22,184 nucleotides of DNA from Polynucleobacter meluiroseus. GTDB taxonomy: Bacteria > Pseudomonadota > Gammaproteobacteria > Burkholderiales > Burkholderiaceae. Positions 1-7,359 of this stretch are shown in pieces (position 1 is the stretch's first letter; every line of letters begins with the position of its first letter). Position numbers and translations under genes: made by a program. The notes under the pieces are model-generated. The model had not been told where the DNA came from. It made no database searches and saw only the letters and a program-made list of their open reading frames with translations. Where the stretch lies: NCBI GenBank assembly GCA_945867755.1, contig CAMBJN010000007.1, forward strand, positions 1 to 22,184. The letters run 5' to 3'.

Positions 1-78
1 AAATGTTGTTAATGATTTTTTAACCAAATTAGCGGATTTCTCATCGCCGCTTGAAATGTAAAATGGAGGTTGTAAATT

Positions 79-978
79 ATGATACTGAAAAAAAATGTAC
101 TTTTATCAATTGTTATTATTAGTTTCCCTTTGATTGCTACTGGCAATACGTTGGAAAAAATTAAGACATCAAGCGCTGTAACAATGGGAGTTCGTGAGTC
201 TTCAGGCGCATTGTCATACACAGTGGGTGACGGCAAGTTCGCTGGTTACCACGTTGAAATCTGCCAACGCGTTTTGGGCGATGTGCAAAAGCAATTGAAA
301 TTAAAGAAGCTAGATATTAAATATCAAGCGGTGACTTCACAGAATCGTTTGCCATTAGTGGCCAACGGTACAGTTGATATTGAGTGTGGTTCAACAACAA
401 ACAATGCAACACGTCAAAAAGACGTGGCTTTTGCAGTAACAACCTATGTTGAAGAAGTTCGTATTGCTGTTAAAGCAAACTCTGGCATCACTTCTTTGAA
501 TCAGCTAGCTGGCAAGAAAGTTGCTACAACAACGGGTACAACATCTGTTCAGTTGTTACGTAAGCACGAGCGTGCTGCAAACGTTAAATTTGACGAAGTA
601 TTTGGTAAAGACCACGCTGACAGCTTCTTGTTGTTAGAGTCTGGCCGTGCTGATGCGTTTGTGATGGACGGCTCAATCTTGGCCGGTAACATTGCCAATG
701 CTAAAAAACCAGCTGACTTCAAAATCGTGGGTGAAGTGATTGCTGTTGAGCCAATCGCCATCATGATCCGTAAAGATGACCCAGCGTTCAAGAAATCTGT
801 GGACGACAGCATCAAGAAGATGATGAAAGACGGCTCATTGGCTAAATTGTGGGATAAGTGGTTCTTGCAACCAATTCCACCAAAAGGCAACAAGATTGGT
901 TTAGCTTTATCTGCAAGCACAAAAAATGCTTGGGCTAATCCAAACGACAAGCCTGCTGAAGACTATGCAAAGAAGTAA
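79..978 (+). CDS. gltI: Glutamate/aspartate-type ABC transporter, periplasmic binding protein
   Basis: This is the solute-binding protein that captures an acidic or polar amino acid in the periplasm and delivers it to the GltJK membrane channel. The start is supported by GGAGG at 65-69, nine bases before the ATG. Residues 1-22 form a signal peptide (Lys-rich start, then a hydrophobic run ending near ATGN). The mature protein has the family-3 binding fold; the stretches TSQNRLPLVANGT and ECGSTTNN, LESGRADAF, and KWFLQPIPPK near the C-terminus closely match E. coli GltI as I remember it. The 299-residue length is normal for the family. It is the first gene of gltIJKL, 57 bases ahead of gltJ. 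The ligand (glutamate, aspartate or another amino acid) cannot be fixed from sequence alone. Confidence 0.93.
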   Translation: MILKKNVLLSIVIISFPLIATGNTLEKIKTSSAVTMGVRESSGALSYTVGDGKFAGYHVEICQRVLGDVQKQLKLKKLDIKYQAVTSQNRLPLVANGTVDIECGSTTNNATRQKDVAFAVTTYVEEVRIAVKANSGITSLNQLAGKKVATTTGTTSVQLLRKHERAANVKFDEVFGKDHADSFLLLESGRADAFVMDGSILAGNIANAKKPADFKIVGEVIAVEPIAIMIRKDDPAFKKSVDDSIKKMMKDGSLAKLWDKWFLQPIPPKGNKIGLALSASTKNAWANPNDKPAEDYAKK

Positions 979-1035
979 AAATAATAGAAACAATTCTCTA
1001 ACCAAGTAATCAGCAGTAGAAAGTAAACACATTAG

Positions 1036-1803
1036 ATGTCTTGGAATTGGGAAGTATTTTGTAAAAGTACTTTTGAAGAAGATTTCTCGCCGGTGTGCTT
1101 TGGCACCGGTGGAGAAATCACTTATTTAGACTGGATGTTGTCGGCTTGGGGCTGGACCTTATCGGTTTCAGCCCTAGGTCTTTTTGTTGCCATGATTTTG
1201 GGTGTTCTGATGGGCACTTTAAGAACATTGCCCCCAGATAATTTACTGACTCGAGCCTTGGCCTTGTTAGGCACTGTGTGGGTTGAGTTATTCAGAAATA
1301 TTCCTGTATTAGTTCAGATATTTCTTTGGTATCACGTGATACCTGCTTTATTTCCTGTGATGAAGAGCTTCCCTTCATTTGTATTGGTGAGTTTGGCCTT
1401 AGGCTTCTTTACTTCTGCACGCATTGCAGAGCAAGTCAGAGCCGGTATTGGCTCTTTACCCAGAGGTCAGACATACGCCGCTTTGGCAGTTGGTTTAACC
1501 ACCACTCAATCTTATCGCTTTGTGCTTTTACCCATGGCTTTGCGAATTGTGATTCCGCCGTTGACCTCAGAGTCTATGAACATCATTAAAAACTCTTCCG
1601 TGGCTTTTGCTGTGTCGGTCGCAGAGCTCACATTGTTTGCTTTGCAAGCACAGGAAGAGACCTCTAGAGGCATTGAGATTTATTTGGGTGTCACGGCTTT
1701 GTATGTGGTTTCAGCATTGACTGTGAACCGCATCATGGCCTTCATTGAATCAAGAACCAGAGTTCCTGGTTTTATCGCTGCTGCTAGCAGCGGTGGCCAT
1801 TAA
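1036..1803 (+). CDS. gltJ: Glutamate/aspartate-type ABC transporter permease GltJ
   Basis: Inner-membrane permease that pairs with GltK to form the amino-acid channel. The 255-residue protein has a polar N-terminal segment followed by about five hydrophobic helices. It contains the cytoplasmic EAA-type coupling loop (EQVRAGIGSLPRGQTYAALA) that docks onto the ATPase, and the family stretch VELFRNIPVLVQIFLWY typical of His/Glu/Gln permeases. The N-terminal part before the first helix (YLDWMLSAWGWT) resembles E. coli GltJ. There is no strong Shine-Dalgarno, only a purine-rich GTAGAAAG well upstream. The stop is 13 bases ahead of gltK, so the two are surely co-transcribed. Confidence 0.92.
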   Translation: MSWNWEVFCKSTFEEDFSPVCFGTGGEITYLDWMLSAWGWTLSVSALGLFVAMILGVLMGTLRTLPPDNLLTRALALLGTVWVELFRNIPVLVQIFLWYHVIPALFPVMKSFPSFVLVSLALGFFTSARIAEQVRAGIGSLPRGQTYAALAVGLTTTQSYRFVLLPMALRIVIPPLTSESMNIIKNSSVAFAVSVAELTLFALQAQEETSRGIEIYLGVTALYVVSALTVNRIMAFIESRTRVPGFIAAASSGGH

Positions 1804-1816
1804 GAAAGATATATAG

Positions 1817-2482
1817 ATGAATATCGATCTTTCTTTTTATAGCTGGGAGCTCATCAGAAGTTATGTGTTGAGTGGCTTTATTTTCAGTATTCAATTAACT
1901 GTGATTGCTACGATTGGCGGTATTTTCTTTGGTACCTTGTTGGCCTTGATGCGTCTGTCTGGCAATAAGTGGTTAGAGATACCTGCAGGCGCTTATGTGA
2001 ACATGATGCGCTCCATCCCGTTGGTGATGGTGATTTTATGGTTCTTCTTGTTGATGCCAGTCATTCTTGGAAAACCAATCGGTGCTGAGTTATCAGCCAT
2101 CATCACTTTTGTTGCTTTTGAGGCAGCTTTTTTCTGCGAAATCATGCGCTCAGGTATTCAGTCAATTCCTCGCGGCCAAGTCCATGCGGGCGAAGCCATG
2201 GGCATGACTTATTCTCAAAATATGCGCTTGATCATTTTGCCGCAAGCCTTCAGAAACATGATTCCAGTATTGCTCACGCAAACCATCATTTTGTTTCAGG
2301 ACACTTCGCTGGTTTACGCGATTGGCGCCTACGACATGCTCAAAGGATTTGAAGTGGCCGGTAAAAACTTTGGACGACCGATTGAAACGTATTTGGCAGC
2401 CGCTGTGATTTATTTCTTGATCTGCTTTAGCTTATCAAGACTTGTCAGAGTGTTGCAGCAACGCGTGGCCATCATTCGTTAA
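1817..2482 (+). CDS. gltK: Glutamate/aspartate-type ABC transporter permease GltK
   Basis: Second permease of the importer, 221 residues, all hydrophobic helices joined by short loops. The coupling loop is visible as MRSGIQSIPRGQVHAGEAMG, and the upstream segment NMMRSIPLVMVILWFF is the usual second family signature. GltJ and GltK would form the heterodimeric channel energised by GltL. Translation starts 13 bases after the gltJ stop behind a weak AGAAAG. The gene is followed by an 80-base gap before gltL, longer than the other spacings in this operon, and that gap carries a possible internal promoter. Confidence 0.92.
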   Translation: MNIDLSFYSWELIRSYVLSGFIFSIQLTVIATIGGIFFGTLLALMRLSGNKWLEIPAGAYVNMMRSIPLVMVILWFFLLMPVILGKPIGAELSAIITFVAFEAAFFCEIMRSGIQSIPRGQVHAGEAMGMTYSQNMRLIILPQAFRNMIPVLLTQTIILFQDTSLVYAIGAYDMLKGFEVAGKNFGRPIETYLAAAVIYFLICFSLSRLVRVLQQRVAIIR

Positions 2483-2502
2483 CGGTATTAACGTATTCAT
2501 CA

Positions 2503-2530
2503 TTGATAAAAATATTAAAGAAGTTACATA
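2503..2530 (+). promoter_or_regulatory. Possible internal promoter upstream of gltL
   Basis: TTGATA at 2503-2508 and TACATA at 2525-2530 are separated by 16 bases, which fits a sigma-70 promoter. It lies in the 80-base gltK-gltL gap, which is AT-rich and carries short repeats of the form ACTAAAAAGA just downstream. AT-rich DNA gives chance matches, so this is tentative. Confidence 0.3.
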
Positions 2531-2562
2531 GATTAAAAAGACTAAAAAGATAAGAGAGCGCC

Positions 2563-3297
2563 ATGATTGAAATGAAGAATGTCTCCAAGTGGTATGGCAA
2601 CTTTCAGGTGTTGGCTGATTGCACCACCAATATTCAAAAGGGTGAAGTGGTGGTGGTTTGTGGCCCCTCTGGCTCAGGCAAATCAACCCTGATCAAAACT
2701 ATCAATGCTTTGGAGCCTTTTCAACAGGGTGAAATAACTGTTAATGGTATTGCCGTTCACGACCCGAAAACAAATCTACCAAAATTGCGCTCAAGAGTGG
2801 GTATGGTGTTCCAGCACTTTGAGTTATTTCCCCATTTATCCGTCACTGAAAACCTAACCTTGGCTCAAATCAAGGTTTTGGGGCGCAGCCCCAGTGAGGC
2901 TCTCGCTCATGGCTTGAAATACCTTGATCGTGTCGGCTTATCAGAACAAAAAGATAAATTCCCTGGTCAGTTATCAGGCGGTCAACAGCAGCGTGTGGCC
3001 ATTGCCAGAGCTTTGAGTATGGACCCGATTGTGATGCTATTTGATGAGCCTACATCAGCACTAGACCCTGAAATGGTGGGTGAGGTATTAGATGTCATGG
3101 TTCAGCTCGCCAATGAAGGCATGACCATGATGTGCGTGACCCACGAGATGGGTTTTGCCAGAAAAGTCAGTCATCGCGTGATCTTCATGGATCAAGGCAA
3201 GATTGTGGAAGACTGCCCTAAAGATGACTTCTTTAGCAAACCTGAAGACCGATCACCAAGGGCAAAAGATTTTTTATCCAAGATCTTGGCGCATTAA
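2563..3297 (+). CDS. gltL: Amino-acid ABC transporter ATP-binding protein GltL
   Basis: Cytoplasmic ATPase that powers the GltIJK importer. All ABC motifs are intact: Walker A GPSGSGKS at residues 34-41, Q-loop glutamine at 84 (MVFQ), signature LSGGQQQ at 137-143, Walker B MLFDEP with D161 and E162, D-loop SALD, and switch histidine H194. The 244-residue length is standard for the polar amino-acid (GlnQ/GltL/HisP) family. The ATG follows AAGAGAG at 2552-2558. No terminator is visible after the stop; the next gene, the ferredoxin subunit of the aldehyde oxidoreductase, begins 105 bases on, so read-through into that cluster is possible. Confidence 0.95.
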   Translation: MIEMKNVSKWYGNFQVLADCTTNIQKGEVVVVCGPSGSGKSTLIKTINALEPFQQGEITVNGIAVHDPKTNLPKLRSRVGMVFQHFELFPHLSVTENLTLAQIKVLGRSPSEALAHGLKYLDRVGLSEQKDKFPGQLSGGQQQRVAIARALSMDPIVMLFDEPTSALDPEMVGEVLDVMVQLANEGMTMMCVTHEMGFARKVSHRVIFMDQGKIVEDCPKDDFFSKPEDRSPRAKDFLSKILAH

Positions 3298-3328
3298 ATA
3301 AACATAGGGTTTCCCCGATAGATTCTTT

Positions 3329-3358
3329 TTGATCTCTGGCCGATGATTGTTTTGTAAA
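3329..3358 (+). promoter_or_regulatory. Possible promoter of the aldehyde oxidoreductase cluster
   Basis: TTGATC at 3329-3334 and TGTAAA at 3353-3358 are 18 bases apart, in the gap between gltL and the Fe-S subunit gene. A start site near 3365 would give a leader of about 38 bases before the ATG at 3403. It would also leave the upstream in-frame ATG at 3358 outside the transcript. The match to consensus is only fair. Confidence 0.35.
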
Positions 3359-3392
3359 TGCAAGCTGTGAAGTTGCAGACTAAACAATTTCT

Positions 3393-3398
3393 GGAGAG
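3393..3398 (+). promoter_or_regulatory. Ribosome binding site that fixes the aorA start
   Basis: GGAGAG lies six bases (counted from GGAG) before the ATG at 3403. The in-frame ATG at 3358 has no Shine-Dalgarno. This site therefore favours the shorter 157-residue protein, which begins a few residues before the first cysteine cluster, as in other ferredoxin-like subunits. Confidence 0.65.
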
Positions 3399-3402
3399 TC
3401 AG

Positions 3403-3876
3403 ATGCAAAAATCTTTGCATATCAATGCCGATAAGTGCACAGGCTGTTTGCAGTGCGAGATGGCATGTAGTTTTGAAAACTACGGTAATTTCAATACCGC
3501 TCAGTCAAGAATCAAAATTTTTGATTTTCATCATACGGGTAAGAAGGTGCCCTATACCTGCACTCAGTGTGCTGAAGCTTGGTGCTTACAGGCTTGCCCA
3601 GTCGATGCGATTCGAGTAGATGCCAATACTGGTGCTAAGGTCGTGAATGAGGATGTGTGCGTGGGCTGTAAGGTGTGCACAATCTCCTGCCCATTCGGCA
3701 CGATCAATTATGTTCAAGAGACTGGTAAGGTTCAAAAGTGCGATTTGTGCGATGGCAACCCTGCTTGTGCAGACGCTTGTCCTACTGGTGCCATCACATA
3801 CGTGGATGCAAATTGGACTGGATTAGAAAAGATGCGCGAATGGGCTGATAAGCTCGGTAATCAAGCGGGTGCTTAA
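3403..3876 (+). CDS. aorA: Four-cluster ferredoxin-like subunit of aldehyde oxidoreductase
   Basis: Electron-transfer subunit expected to link the catalytic aldehyde oxidoreductase to the flavoprotein. Counting from the ATG at 3403 it has 157 residues and sixteen cysteines in four groups: C12, 15, 18, 22; C53, 56, 61, 65; C86, 89, 92, 96; and C113, 116, 122, 126. Each group can contribute to a [4Fe-4S] cluster, the pattern of the DmsB/HycB-like polyferredoxin family and of AorA of Aromatoleum aromaticum. There is no signal peptide, so it should act in the cytoplasm. It lies 23 bases before the large-subunit gene. An in-frame ATG at 3358 would add 15 residues, but it has no ribosome site. Assignment as aorA rests on context and on remembered similarity. 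Confidence 0.85.
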   Translation: MQKSLHINADKCTGCLQCEMACSFENYGNFNTAQSRIKIFDFHHTGKKVPYTCTQCAEAWCLQACPVDAIRVDANTGAKVVNEDVCVGCKVCTISCPFGTINYVQETGKVQKCDLCDGNPACADACPTGAITYVDANWTGLEKMREWADKLGNQAGA

Positions 3877-3899
3877 GAAACGATTTTTGGAGAATTGAT

Positions 3900-5747
3900 A
3901 TGTCCTGGGCTGGAAAAATATTACGCGTTAACTTAAGCACCGGTGAGTGCCGTTCTGAGCCATTGAACATGACTTGGGCCAAAGATTATTTAGGCTCACG
4001 CGGTTTGGCGACGAAATACTTTACCGAAGAGGTGAATGCCAAAGTTGATCCCTTGTCCTCTGACAATAAGATCATTTGGGCAACAGGCCCTCTCACAGGC
4101 ACCATGGCTTCTACCGGCGGTCGTTATACAGTTGTAACCAAGGGCCCGTTGACCGGCGCGATTGCTTGTTCAAACTCTGGCGGGTATTGGGGTGCAGAAT
4201 TAAAGTTCGCAGGTTGGGATATGGTGATTTTTGAAGGTAAGTCACCCAAGCCGGTTTACTTGATGATTGAAAATGAGCGCGTGCAATTATTGGATGCGGC
4301 TGACATTTGGGGTAAGACTGTTTGGGAAACAGAGCCAGCCATCAAGACCAAACATCAAGACCCAATGATCAGAGTTTCTTCAATTGGGCGCTCAGGTGAG
4401 AATGGGGTTTTGTATTCAGCGTTTGTGAATGATTTGCATCGTGCAGCAGGGCGCTCTGGCGTCGGTGCAGTGATGGGCAGCAAGAATTTAAAAGCGATTG
4501 CCGTGCGTGGCACTCAAGGTGTTAGCACGGTCAAAAATCCTAAAGCGTTCATGGCAGCCACCAAAGAAGCCAAGAAGGTCTTGGCGGGTAATGCGGTGAC
4601 GGGTCAAGGCTTGCCAACCTATGGCACGCAAGTGTTGATGAATGTGATCAATGAAGTCGGGGCTCTACCTACGCGCAATCATCAAGATGTTCAGTTTGAG
4701 GGTGCCAAGGATATTTCTGCAGAAGCCATGGCAACACCAAGAGCCACAGATGGCAAAGCTCATTTGGTGACGAACCAAGCTTGTTTTGGTTGCACGATTG
4801 CTTGTGGGCGAATTTCTAAAATTGATGAAACTCATTTCACCGTTCAAAATCGTCCGCAGTATTGGGGTGCTAATGGCGGCTTGGAGTATGAGGCTGCTTG
4901 GGCGCTGGGCGCAGCAAATGGCGTGAATGATCTTGAGGCTTTGCAATTTGCCAATTTGATTTGCAATGAAGATGGCATAGACCCCATCACCTTCGGCGCA
5001 ACCGTCGGTGCTGTGATGGAGTTGTATGAGATGGGTGTTCTAACCAAGGAGCAAATTGGTATCGAAGCTCCTTTTGGCTCTGCGAAGGCTTTGTGTCATT
5101 TGGTCGAGATCACTGCTCGCAGCGAAGGTTTTGGTAAGGACATGGGCTTGGGCTCTAAGCGTTTGACTGAGAAGTATGGTCATCCAGAATTATCAATGTC
5201 GGTGAAGGGTCAAGAGTTCCCCGCCTATGATGGTCGAGTGATTCAGGGTATTGGTTTGGGTTATGCCACATCCAATCGCGGCGCCTGCCATTTGCGCGGC
5301 TATACGATTGCCTCTGAAGTTTTAGGTATCCCAGTGAAAACTGAACCCACCGATACGGATGGCAAACCAGAGTTATTAAAGGCTTTCCAAGATGCGACTG
5401 CGGCGTTTGATGCGGCGGGTATTTGCATCTTCACCAGTTTTGCATGGACTTTGAATGATGTGGCGCCACAGGTTCAGGCGGCGTGCGGTGATGAGTTCAC
5501 TGTGGAGAATTTGACTTTGATTGGTGAGCGAATTTGGAACATGGAAAAAGACTTTAATTTGCGCGCAGGTTTCACGCGCAAAGATGATGCTTTACCAAAA
5601 CGCTTGATGACTGAGGGTGCTAAGACAGGCCCAGCCAAAGGGGTGGTCAGTGGTTTGGATAAGATGCTGCCAATTTATTATCAGGTGCGCGGCTGGGATG
5701 AAGAGGGCCGCATTAAGCCAGAGACACGCAAGCGTCTAGGTCTTTGA
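3900..5747 (+). CDS. aorB: Tungsten/molybdenum-pterin aldehyde ferredoxin oxidoreductase, large subunit
   Basis: Catalytic subunit that oxidises aldehydes to carboxylic acids at a bis-pterin tungsten (or molybdenum) site. The 615 residues match the usual AOR length. The N-terminus WAGKILRVNLSTGE and the stretch GRSGVGAVMGSKNLKAI (residues 184-200) are family hallmarks. The [4Fe-4S] ligands are C295, C298 and C302 (CFGCTIAC) plus C509 (AAGICIF). E329 and H464 probably correspond to Glu313 and His448 of the Pyrococcus furiosus enzyme; this is from memory and fits the residue offset. GGAGA at 3889-3893 supports the start. The order Fe-S subunit, catalytic subunit, flavoprotein fits the NAD-linked three-subunit type rather than the stand-alone archaeal enzyme. 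Which metal is bound, and which aldehyde is used, cannot be read from the sequence. Confidence 0.95.
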   Translation: MSWAGKILRVNLSTGECRSEPLNMTWAKDYLGSRGLATKYFTEEVNAKVDPLSSDNKIIWATGPLTGTMASTGGRYTVVTKGPLTGAIACSNSGGYWGAELKFAGWDMVIFEGKSPKPVYLMIENERVQLLDAADIWGKTVWETEPAIKTKHQDPMIRVSSIGRSGENGVLYSAFVNDLHRAAGRSGVGAVMGSKNLKAIAVRGTQGVSTVKNPKAFMAATKEAKKVLAGNAVTGQGLPTYGTQVLMNVINEVGALPTRNHQDVQFEGAKDISAEAMATPRATDGKAHLVTNQACFGCTIACGRISKIDETHFTVQNRPQYWGANGGLEYEAAWALGAANGVNDLEALQFANLICNEDGIDPITFGATVGAVMELYEMGVLTKEQIGIEAPFGSAKALCHLVEITARSEGFGKDMGLGSKRLTEKYGHPELSMSVKGQEFPAYDGRVIQGIGLGYATSNRGACHLRGYTIASEVLGIPVKTEPTDTDGKPELLKAFQDATAAFDAAGICIFTSFAWTLNDVAPQVQAACGDEFTVENLTLIGERIWNMEKDFNLRAGFTRKDDALPKRLMTEGAKTGPAKGVVSGLDKMLPIYYQVRGWDEEGRIKPETRKRLGL

Positions 5748-5760
5748 TTCTTTAAAAAGT

Positions 5761-5792
5761 AAAAAGCGGCTACCGAGCGGTGGCCGCTTTTT
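5761..5792 (+). terminator. Terminator-like hairpin between aorB and aorC
   Basis: AAAAAGCGGCTACC pairs with GGTGGCCGCTTTTT around a GAGC loop: 14 base pairs with one T-G wobble, an A-run on one side and a T-run on the other. It begins 14 bases after the aorB stop and ends 14 bases before the aorC ATG. By structure it is an intrinsic terminator usable in both directions, yet it sits inside an apparent operon, so partial termination or 3'-end protection of the aorAB message is likely. Confidence 0.8.
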
Positions 5793-5806
5793 AAATGGAG
5801 TTGTAG

Positions 5807-7081
5807 ATGAAGCATGTGATTCTAGGTAACGGACCAGCTGGAGTGATTGCAGCTGAAACTATTCGTCATCATTGTCCGAATGATGAAATTGTGATGCTGG
5901 GATCTGAGCCTGAGCCACCTTATTCAAGAATGGCCATACCGTATCTATTGATGGGTAACATCCAAGAGGATGGCACTTACTTGCGTAAGACGCAAGGTCA
6001 CTTTAAGCAATTAAAAGTCACTGAGTTGCGGGGATTAGCAACTCATGTGAATCCCAAGGATCAGTCGGTCACGCTATCTGATGGTCAGAAGCTTGGTTAT
6101 GATCGTTTGCTAATTGCCACTGGATCAAAACCTATCAGGCCAGAAATTCCAGGGATTGATTTACCGGGTATTCATCCATGTTGGACCTTAGAAGATGCAA
6201 GAGCCATTCAAAAATTAGCCAAGCCCGGGTCTCGTGTTCTACAAATGGGAGCAGGCTTTATTGGGTGCATCATTTTGGAAGCTTTGGCTGCGCGTGATGT
6301 TGAGTTGACAGTGGTTGAGATGGGCCCTCGCATGGTGCCGCGCATGATGACTGAGGGTGCTAGTGCATTGATCAAATCTTGGGTCGAGTCAAAAGGCGTG
6401 GCTGTGCACACGAGCACTCGTGTGGAGGCCATCACTGCGGGTGCTCAAAAAGGTGTGAATGGCCCAACTCTAAAAGTGAGCTTATCAAATGGTCAAAGCA
6501 TTGAGGTTGATTTAATTATTTCTGCCACAGGTGTTCGGCCCAACATTGAATTTTTAAAAGATACTGGTATTGATATCAATAAAGGTATTTTGGTGAATCA
6601 CCAGATGCGGTCTTCATTGCCGAATATTTTTGCAGCTGGTGATGTGACTGAGAGTATTGATTTTTCTACTGGTGAGCGAGTGGTGAATGCAATTCAGCCA
6701 AACGCCGCCGAGCAAGCAAAAATTGCGGCTTTGAATATGTCTGGTGCCCAAGCTGAAAGTCAGGGCGCTTTGCAGATGAACGTTTTAGATACATTGGGTT
6801 TGATTTCATCTTCATTTGGCCATTGGCAAGGTGTTGATGGTGGTGATCATGTCGAGTTGATCGATCAGCAGAAGTTTAAATATCTGCGCTTAGAGTTCAA
6901 GGGTGATGTCTTGATTGGCGCAACCAGCTGTGGTCTTACTGAGCATGTCGGAGTTTTGCGTGGCCTGATTCAGACGAGGGTGTCTTTGGGTGAGTGGAAA
7001 GAGCATTTGATGCAAAACCCCAATAAATTAATGGATGCTTATTTAGCTAAGGCGCAGGCGCAATCTCAGTGGATGAGTTAA
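5807..7081 (+). CDS. aorC: FAD-dependent NAD(P)H oxidoreductase subunit of the aldehyde oxidoreductase
   Basis: Flavoprotein expected to pass electrons between the Fe-S subunit and NAD(P)+. The 424-residue protein is a class-I pyridine-nucleotide oxidoreductase. It has an N-terminal FAD dinucleotide fold with GNGPAG at residues 7-12, ATGSKP at 104-109, an inserted NAD(P) fold with GAGFIG at 148-153 followed by acidic E171, and the second FAD motif AGDV at 277-280. No CxxxxC redox disulfide is present in the usual place, so it is closer to rubredoxin/nitrite-reductase-like reductases than to lipoamide dehydrogenase. TGGAG at 5796-5800, just past the hairpin, is its ribosome site. It ends nine bases before the MoaD-like gene. 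The name aorC follows the Aromatoleum layout and is inferred from context. Confidence 0.85.
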   Translation: MKHVILGNGPAGVIAAETIRHHCPNDEIVMLGSEPEPPYSRMAIPYLLMGNIQEDGTYLRKTQGHFKQLKVTELRGLATHVNPKDQSVTLSDGQKLGYDRLLIATGSKPIRPEIPGIDLPGIHPCWTLEDARAIQKLAKPGSRVLQMGAGFIGCIILEALAARDVELTVVEMGPRMVPRMMTEGASALIKSWVESKGVAVHTSTRVEAITAGAQKGVNGPTLKVSLSNGQSIEVDLIISATGVRPNIEFLKDTGIDINKGILVNHQMRSSLPNIFAAGDVTESIDFSTGERVVNAIQPNAAEQAKIAALNMSGAQAESQGALQMNVLDTLGLISSSFGHWQGVDGGDHVELIDQQKFKYLRLEFKGDVLIGATSCGLTEHVGVLRGLIQTRVSLGEWKEHLMQNPNKLMDAYLAKAQAQSQWMS

Positions 7082-7090
7082 ATTGCATTC

Positions 7091-7342
7091 ATGAGAATCA
7101 CATTAAAGCTATTTGCAACACTGTCTGATTACTTGCCACCTCAACGTGTTGGCAATATTGTTGAGTTAGATGTTTCGCCAGCCACTTCAGTGATAGAAGT
7201 TGTGCATCAATTTAATTTGCCGCTTCATTTGGTTCATTTGGTTTTGGTTAATGGGAAGTACATCAAACCAGAAGATCGCGATACTCATCATTTAATTGAA
7301 AATGACGTTCTGGCTATTTGGCCGCCAGTTGCTGGCGGTTGA
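7091..7342 (+). CDS. MoaD/ThiS-like sulfur carrier
   Basis: Small ubiquitin-fold protein of 83 residues, the size of MoaD, ending in PPVAGG. The C-terminal Gly-Gly is the group that is adenylated and thiocarboxylated so that sulfur can be passed to the pterin dithiolene. Its place inside the aldehyde oxidoreductase cluster suggests a dedicated carrier for the tungsto- or molybdopterin of AorB; the Aromatoleum cluster carries a similar gene (aorD, from memory). No partner MoaE or MoeB is in the window, so it must use enzymes encoded elsewhere. The last codons form a 7-bp hairpin (7322-7338). There is no strong Shine-Dalgarno, but the short gap after aorC makes translational coupling plausible. 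Confidence 0.85.
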   Translation: MRITLKLFATLSDYLPPQRVGNIVELDVSPATSVIEVVHQFNLPLHLVHLVLVNGKYIKPEDRDTHHLIENDVLAIWPPVAGG

Positions 7343-7359
7343 ATTGCAGAACTATTGCG

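Noticed and set aside
549..950. Antisense open frame opposite gltI (and similar frames opposite aorB, aorC, petB, petC, hemA and ychF)
   Set aside because: These are frames opposite strongly conserved genes, without ribosome sites or recognisable domains.
2531..2555. Short ACTAAAAAGA-like repeats before gltL as a regulatory array
   Set aside because: Only two imperfect copies in AT-rich DNA; not distinguishable from chance.
3358..3402. Longer N-terminus for the Fe-S subunit from the ATG at 3358
   Set aside because: There is no ribosome site before 3358, whereas GGAGAG sits at good spacing before 3403, and the extra 15 residues fall before the usual ferredoxin start. A possible -10 box also overlaps the upstream ATG.
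7322..7338. CCGCCAG/CTGGCGG hairpin as a terminator after the MoaD-like gene
   Set aside because: The stem is inside the coding sequence and is not followed by a T-run; kept only as a curiosity under the MoaD-like finding.
7318..7359. Upstream start for the GGG-ending protein overlapping the MoaD-like gene
   Set aside because: The added residues come from another frame of the MoaD-like C-terminus, have an unusual Cys/Arg-rich make-up, and lack a ribosome site. The ATG at 7360 fits the gene spacing.
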